NCBI GenBank assembly: GCA_963736505.1 | Contig: CAVTOZ010000002.1 | Span: forward strand, 186,001-250,000 | DNA length: 64,000 nucleotides | Direction: 5' to 3' | Source: Solirubrobacter sp963736505 | GTDB lineage: Bacteria; Actinomycetota; Thermoleophilia; Solirubrobacterales; Solirubrobacteraceae | Shown: in pieces, positions 58,301-64,000 of the stretch | How positions within the stretch are numbered: the stretch's first letter is position 1 | Layout: each line of letters starts with the position of its first letter | The notes under the pieces: generated by a model | Seen by the model: only the letters and a program-made list of their open reading frames with translations | Databases searched by the model: none | Told to the model about the DNA's origin: nothing | Position numbers and translations under genes: made by a program

Positions 58301-59527
58301 GGCGGCGACCGGGGCGCTCGGCGTGCCGGCGCCGCGCATGTTGACCGCGGCGACGGTGAAGCTGTAGGTCGACCAGTCCGACAGGCCGCTCAACGGGGTC
58401 ATGAGGAACTTCGTCGCCGCCGTCGAGGTCGCGATCGGCGCCTGCGCGACGCCGCCGACCGACGGCGTGATGACGTAGCCGCTGATCGGCCGGTTGCCGG
58501 TGTCGGCCGGCGGCGTCCAGCTCAGCCCGACGTTGCCGTCGGCGCCCAGCGCGGCCGAGACGCCGGTCGGCGCGCTCGGGAGGTGCGACGGCGTCACGAC
58601 CGTCAGCGTCGAGAACGCCACGTCGCGCGGAGCCCTGCCCACCGCGATCGGATTCCCGGCGACGCCCGAGACGACGCTGCTCGGGATCACGGAGTCACCG
58701 CCCGTGTCGACCGAGTAGAGGGTGGTCCCGTCCGGCGTGACCGTGAGGCCGGCCGTGCCGGCGACGAACGGCGCGTGGCCGCCCGGCGTGACGACGATGT
58801 TGGTCGGGTTGCGGACGGTGGCGACCGGCGTCCCGAGCGCGTGCGTGGACACGTTGATCGGGGTCACCGTGCCGTTCTTGACGCTGTTCGTGACGTACAG
58901 GGTCGAGCCGTCCGGCGTGATCGCCAGCCCATACGGCGTCGAGCCGGCCGGGAACGGCGTCCCCGGCTTGCGGGTCGCGACGTCGATCGGCGTGATCGTC
59001 CCCGAGCCCGAGTTGGCGACGTAGGCGGTCTTGCCGTCCGGGGCCACCACGACCCCGCGCGGCGTGGTGCCGACCGTGACCGTGCCGAGGAAGCCGTTCG
59101 TCGTGACGTCGATCATGCCGACGTAGTTGGTGCTCTGGCCGGAGTTGGTCACGAACGCGAGCTTGCTGTCGGGCGTGAACGCGACGTCATACGCCTGGTT
59201 GCCGCCGGCGAACACCGGCGCCCCCGCCTTCAGCGTCGCGACGTCGATCGGCGTCACCGTGCCGTTCCCGGTGCCGCCGACGGCGTACGCGGTCCTGCCG
59301 TCCGGCGCGACGTCGATGCCCACCGGGCTGGTCGCGACCTCGATCGGGACCCCCGGGTCGCCGGTGGCGACGTCGATCGGCGTGACGGTGTTCGCGCCCT
59401 GGTTGGTCACGAACGCGGTCGACGCGAGCGCGGGAGCGCCGTGCGCGGCGAACGCGACGATCAGGGCGAGCGCGGCGGCGCGCGCAGACGGTACGGACGG
59501 CACGGCCACGACCGAGTGCTTGCGCAC
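55319..59527 (-). CDS. large secreted beta-propeller/FnIII protein with shared C-terminal domain
   Basis: 1402 residues, GTG start with GGGGGTC upstream. Signal peptide about 1-35 (ALALIVAFAAHGAPALA). First YVTN-type propeller about 36-310, with repeats of VTPIDVAT-x-x-x-G-x-P and PDGRTAY/PDGKTAYV. Two FnIII domains about 318-505 (SAPTGVSAALGADGNVGLSW; GAPSALSAKRVDGQVTLTW). Second propeller about 515-800 (SPDGNTAYVVS). An Ig-like domain about 805-915. A DUF3616/phytase-like domain about 920-1255 (YMLLADDETASIRLYRRDAS, EFDMESSARVGDTIYWMGS, VEGLEFAPGS). The shared domain about 1262-1402 (GGSVPATLSLSLG to ALVFTLSTTTP). Surface or extracellular; function not known. Confidence 0.85.
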   Translation of the reverse strand: MRKHSVVAVPSVPSARAAALALIVAFAAHGAPALASTAFVTNQGANTVTPIDVATGDPGVPIEVATSPVGIDVAPDGRTAYAVGGTGNGTVTPIDVATLKAGAPVFAGGNQAYDVAFTPDSKLAFVTNSGQSTNYVGMIDVTTNGFLGTVTVGTTPRGVVVAPDGKTAYVANSGSGTITPIDVATRKPGTPFPAGSTPYGLAITPDGSTLYVTNSVKNGTVTPINVSTHALGTPVATVRNPTNIVVTPGGHAPFVAGTAGLTVTPDGTTLYSVDTGGDSVIPSSVVSGVAGNPIAVGRAPRDVAFSTLTVVTPSHLPSAPTGVSAALGADGNVGLSWTPPADTGNRPISGYVITPSVGGVAQAPIATSTAATKFLMTPLSGLSDWSTYSFTVAAVNMRGAGTPSAPVAAHAATVPGAPSALSAKRVDGQVTLTWTAPTDDGGRDILGYVITPSIGGVAQPAIATATPATRHAVTGLHGGTTYTFTVAAVTVQGAGPASDPATATVVAVPGWTGTPGTIYVASWVGNSVAPIDGGTGAVGAQIPVPSSAPSLALSPDGNTAYVVSQNNGQGTVTTVDVASGAAGTPIAVGGTPLGIALAPDGRTAYVTDGGSLKPVDLVAGAVKPAIPLPSAAHGVVVTPDGATAYVATTGGQSVTPVDLATGTAKDEIPVEAGTYDLAITPDGKSVYVVGNSRGPGFATVIDVATNSVRARIPVGSSAEDVAISPDGKTAYVVCLGPDYVTPIDVATNTSGAAIDVLNGQNPQTVAFAPDGKTAYVGGGSRMGIIDVATRTVTREFDSGAGWSYDIAVSPVQGPLGTGAADPTITLAHDALAASLGDPANPTLDVTVGQRGVDPSALSVRATAVDRPGVVTPADVTVSGSGATRTVSVAPSVRGFVNITLQVSGPDGRTATADFAYGVSDATSTPATSRFHLGASDASTAIDAGGGYMLLADDETASIRLYRRDASGEPLRSWDFRAQVRTDDEFDMESSARVGDTIYWMGSMGNNKNGKVQGSRQLLFTTTIQGSGADTRLAFGGVYSHLREDLVAWDQANGDALQLADATGGVPKRVGGFNVEGLEFAPGSTTTAYLGFRAPLVPPEEGGEALVVPLTDIAALVAPGANDRCDGSDPACTDTHATFGAPVRWDLGGLSVREIRKNAADQYLVIGGSYTDGGGYGLFDWDGVPAHAPVRLPTALPADYITGQDPGAWESIVSVPTPLVSGADVQLVMDDGTTDYYGLGAAKDMPWEGLKKSRSDHFTLTVPNLAAAGVGGSVPATLSLSLGAPASFGAFTPGLAHDYAASTTASVISTAGDAALSVADPGTTAPGRLVNGAFALAQPVQARVGAGAFAPVGAAPLTLTSHGAPVSNAALAIELRQSIGAGEPLRTGTYSKALVFTLSTTTP

Positions 59528-59592
59528 GATGAACGACCCCCAGGTCTGAAAGCGGACAGCCCGGGATGCTGATGGGACGCAGAGGTCCGGTT

Positions 59593-59619
59593 GTCACCAG
59601 CCCGTCGTCGGGCGGTGAC
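59593..59619 (-). terminator. terminator hairpin of the response-regulator gene
   Basis: GTCACC-A-GCCCG / CGGGC-GGTGAC with a bulged A and loop TCGT, 28 nt after the TAA of the response-regulator gene. Confidence 0.65.
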
Positions 59620-59647
59620 GATCGTGTGATCGCCTAGCGGCTCAGCC

Positions 59648-60316
59648 TTAATCTCTCAGGCGGTAGCCCGCGCCGCGCACGGTCTCGAGCTGCGAGACGC
59701 CGAACGGGCGGTCGATCTTGTCGCGCAGGTATCGAACATAGACGTCGACGATGTTCGAGCGGTTCTCGTAGTCGTAGTCCCACGCGTGCTCGAGCAGCTG
59801 ATAGCGCGAGAGCACCTCGCCGGGGTGACGCATGAACGTCTCCAGCAGCTGGAACTCCTTGGCCGACAGGTTCACCTCGTGGTCGCCGCGCCAGACGCGG
59901 CGGGAGGCGGGATCGAGCCGGAGGTCGCCGACCTCGAGCACCGCGGGGCGCTCGACGGGGCCGCGACGGGCGAGCGCGCGCAGGCGCGCGAGCAGCTCGG
60001 CGAAGGAGAAGGGCTTGGCGAGATAGTCGTCCGCGCCGCCGTCGAGGCCCGCCACGCGGTCCTCCACCGAGTCGCGCGCGGTGAGCATGATGACGGGCGA
60101 CCAGACGCCCTCTTCACGCAGCCGCTTGCACGTCTCGAAGCCGTCGATGCCAGGTAGCATCACGTCCAGGACGATCGCGTCGTAGCCGGTCGAGTTCGCC
60201 ATCCAGAGGGCGTCCTCGCCCTTGATCGCCACGTCGGCCGCCAGCCCCTCCGAGCGCAGGCCGCGCCGGATGAGGCTTGCCATCTTGATCTCGTCCTCGA
60301 CCACAAGCACTCTCAT
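59648..60316 (-). CDS. OmpR-family response regulator
   Basis: 222 residues from ATG 60316. Receiver domain 1-115: acidic pocket VVEDE (about 5-9), phospho-acceptor D51 in YDAIVLDVMLPGIDGFE, switch Thr in IMLTARDSVEDR, and Lys in DDYLAKPFSFAEL. Winged-helix output about 128-222 (LRLDPASRRVWRGDHEVNLS, LLETFMRHPGEVLSRYQLLE, NIVDVYVRYLRDKI, VRGAGYRLRD). It is last in the order EAL/HDOD - kinase - regulator, 54 nt after the kinase. A palindrome 35 nt upstream of its start may be its own site. Confidence 0.95.
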   Translation of the reverse strand: MRVLVVEDEIKMASLIRRGLRSEGLAADVAIKGEDALWMANSTGYDAIVLDVMLPGIDGFETCKRLREEGVWSPVIMLTARDSVEDRVAGLDGGADDYLAKPFSFAELLARLRALARRGPVERPAVLEVGDLRLDPASRRVWRGDHEVNLSAKEFQLLETFMRHPGEVLSRYQLLEHAWDYDYENRSNIVDVYVRYLRDKIDRPFGVSQLETVRGAGYRLRD

Positions 60317-60350
60317 ACACACCATCGTCATCGGCATCGATGAGGCAAAG

Positions 60351-60365
60351 ATGAGAGCCTCTCAT
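60351..60365. promoter_or_regulatory. palindrome between kinase and regulator genes
   Basis: ATGAGAG-C-CTCTCAT, perfect 7-bp arms, 35 nt upstream of the regulator start. TCTCAT recurs at 60311-60316 and 60369-60374, all within 65 bp. Possibly an operator for autoregulation; it is too short and U-poor for a terminator. Confidence 0.4.
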
Positions 60366-60370
60366 GTTTC

Positions 60371-61699
60371 TCATGAAGGCAGCGCGATCCACACGTCGGC
60401 GCCCGATTCGCGGTTCGCGGCGTGCGCGGTGCCGCCGTGCGCGACCGCGATCGCCGACGCGATCGCGAGCCCCAGCCCGGTGCCGCCGCGGGTGCGCGCC
60501 TCGTCGGCGCGCGTGAAGCGCTCGAACGCGCGCGGCAGGAAGGCGGGCGGGAAGCCGGGGCCCTCGTCGCGCACGTGGATCTCGACGCTCCCGTTGTGCG
60601 CCAGCGCCGTCAGCTCGACGGTGCCGTCGCCGTAGCTGAGCGCGTTGTCGACGAGGTTCGCGAGCGCCTGCTCGAGCCGCGCCGGGTCCGCGCGGACGAT
60701 CACGCCCGGCGCCGGATCGGGGCGCAGCGGGCGGCCTTCGACGCGGGCGCGCGTCTGGAAGCGCCCCGCCACGCGCGCGAGCACGGGGCCCGCGTCGAGG
60801 TCCTCGATCCGCACCGGCAGCCGGCCCTGGTCGGAGCGCGCGATCACGAGCAGGTCCTCGGCGAGGTTCGACAGCCGGTCGGTCTCCTCGGCGGCCGACT
60901 GCAGCGCGTCCTCGAGCTCCTGGCGCGTGTGCTCGCCGCGCAGGGCGAGCTCGAGCTCGGTGCGCAGGATCGCCAGCGGCGTGCGCAGCTCGTGCGAGGC
61001 GTCGGAGACGAACGAGCGCTCGCGGCCGAACGCGGCCTCGAGGCGCGACAGCATCTCGTTCAGCGTGCGCCCGAGCCGCCCGATCTCGTCGTTGGCGGGC
61101 GGGACCGGCAGCCGCTCGCCGGTCTCGGCGGCGCTGATCGCCGCGGCGCGGCGGCGCATCCGCTCGACCGGCCGCAGCGCCGCGGCGGCCATCGCGTAGC
61201 CGACGAGCGACGCGAGCAGCAGCGCCAGCGGGCCGCCGACCGCCAGCAGCGCGCGCAGCGAGTCCAGCGCCTTCTCGCGCTGGGCCAGCGACTCGCCGAC
61301 GACGACGACGAAGCGCCCGGCGGGACGCGCGTACAGCCGCAGCTGCGCCGTCCGCACCTCGCGCTGGGTGATCACCGGCTGGGTCGCGGCCCGGTCGAGC
61401 TCGGCCGGCGACAGCAGCGGCCCCGCTTCGGCGCCCTGCGTCGTCGCGATCCGCTTGCGGCCCTCGAACACCTGCGCGAACGCCTCGCCGCTGCGCTCGA
61501 GCCGGCGGTTCCCGCTGCCGCCGGTCGCGATCGCGACGGCGGCCGCGTCGCCGGCGCGCGCCTTCAGGCCGTCGTCGATCGTGGAATCGAGGTTCTCCGC
61601 GACCAGCACGCTGAGCGCGATCCCGGCGGCGGCCAGGAGCACCGCCATGACCCCGGTGAACGCGAGCGTGAGCTTCAGCCGGATCGGGATCCTGCGCAT
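60371..61699 (-). CDS. sensor histidine kinase
   Basis: 442 residues. Membrane spans about 10-34 (LTLAFTGVMAVLLAAAGIAL) and about 150-172 (LLAVGGPLALLLASLVGYAM) enclose an outer sensor of about 115 residues without a known fold. HAMP about 173-225, HisKA with H236 in FVSDASHELRTPLAILRTEL, then HATPase with N-box LANLVDNALSYGDG, G1 VRDEGPGFPPAF, F-box FERFTRADEA and G2 GGTGLGLAIASAIA. It phosphorylates the downstream regulator. The signal sensed is not evident. Confidence 0.95.
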   Translation of the reverse strand: MRRIPIRLKLTLAFTGVMAVLLAAAGIALSVLVAENLDSTIDDGLKARAGDAAAVAIATGGSGNRRLERSGEAFAQVFEGRKRIATTQGAEAGPLLSPAELDRAATQPVITQREVRTAQLRLYARPAGRFVVVVGESLAQREKALDSLRALLAVGGPLALLLASLVGYAMAAAALRPVERMRRRAAAISAAETGERLPVPPANDEIGRLGRTLNEMLSRLEAAFGRERSFVSDASHELRTPLAILRTELELALRGEHTRQELEDALQSAAEETDRLSNLAEDLLVIARSDQGRLPVRIEDLDAGPVLARVAGRFQTRARVEGRPLRPDPAPGVIVRADPARLEQALANLVDNALSYGDGTVELTALAHNGSVEIHVRDEGPGFPPAFLPRAFERFTRADEARTRGGTGLGLAIASAIAVAHGGTAHAANRESGADVWIALPS

Positions 61700-61727
61700 G
61701 GACCTATCTCATAGCGCGCGGGCGCCC

Positions 61728-63356
61728 TCAGCCGACCCAGCGGCCGGCGTCGTCGGCCCACTTGAGCGCTGCGAGGTAGGTCTCGGCGAGCTCCACCGGG
61801 TCGCCGTCGATCTCGGGGAAGTGCCCCTGCTCGTAGCGCAGCGTGGTCGCCAGGATGCGGCCCTTGCGGCCTTCGTAGCGCAGCAGCGCCGACGTCATGT
61901 CGTCGCTGAACGGGAGCTCGGCGAGGATCTTCTCCATCGGCGCGTCCAGCAGCGCGTCGGCGACGGAGAACAGGCCGACGGTGAACAGCTTGTCGCGGTC
62001 GTCCTCGCTCGAGCCGCCGCCGAGCAGCTCGCACATGCGGGCGCGCAGGAGCGCGAGCGCGACGAGCTGGTCCGGCACGTCCGGCACGGCCGACAGCGCC
62101 ACCACCGTCGCCCAGCGGCGGACCGCGCGGGTGCCCAGCAGCGTCAGCGCCTCGCGCACCGAGTCGATCTCGCGCGGGAGCGCGAAGAAGGCCGAGTTGA
62201 CATAGCGCAGGAGCGCGATCGACAGCCCGACGTCGGCGCCGATGGTGCGCTCGAGCTCCTCGAAGGAGGACTCGTCGCCGGTCAGCTCGGCGAGCGTCTG
62301 CAGCGACGCGAGCGCGCCCGTCGGCTCCCCGCCCGCGCCGCGCGGGCGGGCGAAGAACTCGCCCTGGAAGTGCGAGAAGCCGAGCACGCGGCAGCGCGTG
62401 AACTCCTCCGTCGAGGCGACGCCGGTGGCGACGAGCACGAGCCCGCGCTCGGCGGGCTGCGCGATCAGCGCGCGCAGCTCCTCGTCCTCGCGGTCGCGCG
62501 TCTGCACCTTGACGATGCCGCACTGCTCGAGCAGCGCGGGGTTCTCGCCGTTGAGCCCGTCCAGCGCGAGGCCGAAGCCGGCCAGGCGCAGCTCCTGCGC
62601 GCGCTCCACCGGCGTGTCGGGGCGGACCTGCAGCACGGTGCGGTCGGGCGCGAGGCCCGCGAGCCGGGTCAGGTCCGCGGGCGCCGCGATCCAGACCGGG
62701 CGCCCGCCGCCGAGCTCCTGCAGCTCGTCCGTGGCGAAGCCGTCGAGCACGTCGCCGTCGCCGACGAGCTCGTAGCCGACGACCTCGCGCCGGCCGTCGA
62801 CGACGGGCCAGCGGACGATCGCGACGCCGGGCCGCTCCGGCGCGGGAGCCGGGAGCGGCGGGGCCGGGGCGGTCAGGTCGCGGTCGATGCCGCGCCAGCC
62901 GCCGCCGGGCAGCGCCATCGAGCGCGTGTCGAGCGTGCGCCAGCTCCCGTCGGCGTGCCGGCGCCGGAGCACGCCGGAGAAGCCCTCGGGCGCGGTGACG
63001 GCGGGCTGGTCGTCGGGATGCGTGAGCTCGACCGCCGAGCGGCCGACGAGCTCCTCCACCCCGAGCAGCAGCGACCCGGCGGGGTTGGAGAACGTCAGCA
63101 CGCCGTCCGCGTCGGTCTCCCACACCCAGTCGCCGGCGCCGTCGACGAGCGTGCGGTAGCGCGCGGCCTCGTCGCGCGAGGCCACGAGGTCGCCCTCCAG
63201 CGCGGCGACGCGCTCGCGCAGCCGGTCGCCCTCCTCCGCCAGCCGCACGCGCGTGGCCTCCAGCGCGTCCGCGCGCTCGTTCGTCGCCCGCAGCCGCGTG
63301 AGCAGGACCACGGCGACCCCCGCCAGCACCGCCGCGATCACGACCGCCACCACCAT
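61728..63356 (-). CDS. membrane-anchored PAS-EAL-like-HDOD signalling protein (COG3434 type)
   Basis: 542 residues from ATG 63356. Membrane anchor about 1-22 (VVAVVIAAVLAGVAVVLL), coiled coil about 23-65 (RVRLAEEGDRLRERVAALEG), PAS about 66-170 (GAGDWVWETDADGVLTFSNP, LTHPDDQPAV, GSWRTLDTRSM). A degenerate EAL-like barrel about 180-360 (REVVGYELVG; LDGLNGENPALLEQCGIVKV) lacks the EAL metal residues. HDOD about 370-530 (LLRYVNSAFFALPREIDSVR; GTRAVRRWATVVAL). Family members are thought to be non-catalytic c-di-GMP-related signal proteins. It precedes the histidine kinase by 28 nt and is likely co-transcribed. Confidence 0.85.
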   Translation of the reverse strand: MVVAVVIAAVLAGVAVVLLTRLRATNERADALEATRVRLAEEGDRLRERVAALEGDLVASRDEAARYRTLVDGAGDWVWETDADGVLTFSNPAGSLLLGVEELVGRSAVELTHPDDQPAVTAPEGFSGVLRRRHADGSWRTLDTRSMALPGGGWRGIDRDLTAPAPPLPAPAPERPGVAIVRWPVVDGRREVVGYELVGDGDVLDGFATDELQELGGGRPVWIAAPADLTRLAGLAPDRTVLQVRPDTPVERAQELRLAGFGLALDGLNGENPALLEQCGIVKVQTRDREDEELRALIAQPAERGLVLVATGVASTEEFTRCRVLGFSHFQGEFFARPRGAGGEPTGALASLQTLAELTGDESSFEELERTIGADVGLSIALLRYVNSAFFALPREIDSVREALTLLGTRAVRRWATVVALSAVPDVPDQLVALALLRARMCELLGGGSSEDDRDKLFTVGLFSVADALLDAPMEKILAELPFSDDMTSALLRYEGRKGRILATTLRYEQGHFPEIDGDPVELAETYLAALKWADDAGRWVG

Positions 63357-63367
63357 GCGGCGGCAAG

Positions 63368-64000
63368 TTACCGGTACGCCAGGCGGGTGACGGTGTTGGC
63401 CCCCAGTCCCGTGAGCCAGACGCCGTGCTCGTCGGCGGCGAGCGCGTACGGATTGAACGGCACGGGGATCGGGTCGCCGCGGGGCTCGAGCGACACCGCA
63501 TCGAGCACGACGAGCCGGCGATCGGCGTAGCTCGCGACGAAGACGCTCCCATGCGCGACGACGAGCTGCTTCGGGATCTGCCCTCCGTGGTTCGCGATCG
63601 GGCCGCCGGGCCCGCGCGGGCGCGTCCGGGCGATCAGGCCGAGCGTCTGCATCGACGCCCATACGTTTCCGCGGCCGAACGACAGGTAGTTCACCGGCGC
63701 CATGAACGAGTGCCAGGGAATGATCTCGCCGGTCGCGAGACTGAGGCGGTCGACCTTGGTGTTCGCCGTCGCCGCGAGCCACAGCGCGCCGGCGCCGAGC
63801 GTCATTGCGGTCACGCCGTCCTGGATCGTGCGGGAGTCGATCAGCCGCGCGCCCGTTCGCGTGTAGTGGAGCAGCTGGTCGAGGCCCTGCTTAGGGTGCG
63901 TGGCGACCCACAACCCGCTCGGACCGGCGGCGAGGTAGACCGGCGGAGTGGACGTGTGGATGCGGTGCGTGATCTTCCCGCTCTTCGCGTCGATCCGGTC
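63368..64000 (-). CDS. beta-propeller-like (NHL/YncE type) protein, 5' end outside the window
   Basis: The frame runs unbroken from the window edge for 210 codons to the stop at 63368-63370. Repeated blade-like strands are visible: SGLWVATHPKQGLDQLLHYT, GALWLAATANTKVDRLSLAT, GNVWASMQTLGLIARTRP, GSVFVASYADRRLVVLDAVS, HGVWLTGLGANTVTRLAYR. The pattern G-x-V/L-W-V/L-A about every 45 residues fits a propeller that binds a ligand or protein. The start, and any signal peptide or fused regulatory domain, lie beyond 64000. It ends 12 nt before the EAL/HDOD gene and may share its transcript. Confidence 0.75.
   Translation of the reverse strand, partial: DRIDAKSGKITHRIHTSTPPVYLAAGPSGLWVATHPKQGLDQLLHYTRTGARLIDSRTIQDGVTAMTLGAGALWLAATANTKVDRLSLATGEIIPWHSFMAPVNYLSFGRGNVWASMQTLGLIARTRPRGPGGPIANHGGQIPKQLVVAHGSVFVASYADRRLVVLDAVSLEPRGDPIPVPFNPYALAADEHGVWLTGLGANTVTRLAYR

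Overview
The window is about 70% GC or more, with the strong third-position GC bias of an actinobacterium. Three things point to the class Thermoleophilia (a Solirubrobacter- or Conexibacter-like organism): the maltose-1-phosphate (GlgE) glycogen pathway, the many secreted proteins with lineage-type C-terminal beta domains, and the sigma/anti-sigma arrangements. This placement is an inference; no rRNA or tRNA gene is present to confirm it.

Layout. 1-3.2 kb: end of an unknown gene, an FMN-binding-type protein coupled to a superfamily 2 helicase, and a divergent DsbA-like protein. 3.2-8.8 kb: two tandem secreted M6-type metalloproteases and a broken third gene, each followed by a strong terminator hairpin and all ending in the same C-terminal domain. 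8.8-14.7 kb: a hexapeptide-repeat protein, a glycogen-type glycosyltransferase with a small partner, a secreted protein coupled to a sigma/anti-sigma fusion, and a MITE-like element. 14.8-34.6 kb: a carbohydrate block. The operon treZ-glgX-treY turns glucan into trehalose. The operon glgE-treS-mak-glgB turns trehalose/maltose back into branched glucan. Divergent malQ handles short maltodextrins. Between the two operons lie repeat-rich secreted proteins, a nucleoside hydrolase and a membrane diguanylate cyclase. 34.6-40 kb: a trypsin-like protease, small unknown proteins, a tandem pair of about 180-nt structured noncoding repeats, and a secreted M14 carboxypeptidase carrying the shared C-terminal domain. 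40-53.5 kb: a toxin-like protein with an HExxH domain, collagen-like paralogs, two methyltransferases, an esterase, a subtilase pseudogene, an aldo/keto reductase-like protein, a secreted metalloprotease, an acetamidase and a MoaD-like protein. Several of these carry frameshifts. 53.5-64 kb: an AlgH-like protein, an ECF sigma/anti-sigma pair preceded by a hairpin that covers the sigma start site, a 1402-residue beta-propeller protein with the shared C-terminal domain, a two-component system, an EAL/HDOD protein and a truncated propeller-like gene.

How the genes work together. TreYZ release trehalose from glucan, TreS isomerises it to maltose, Mak phosphorylates maltose, GlgE elongates glucan with maltose-1-phosphate, GlgB branches it and GlgX debranches it. 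The glycosyltransferase at 9.3-10.4 kb may supply maltose-1-phosphate or glucan. This closes a trehalose-glycogen cycle inside 25 kb. The second theme is export: at least nine proteins have signal peptides, and four intact ones share a C-terminal beta domain ending in LTFTLSTT-x-P (or a close variant), which may be a surface-retention module. Noncoding structure is unusually rich: terminator hairpins, a 233-bp inverted-repeat element with a partial copy 9 kb away, two 50-nt hairpins between convergent genes, and the tandem structured repeats at 37.7-38.1 kb.
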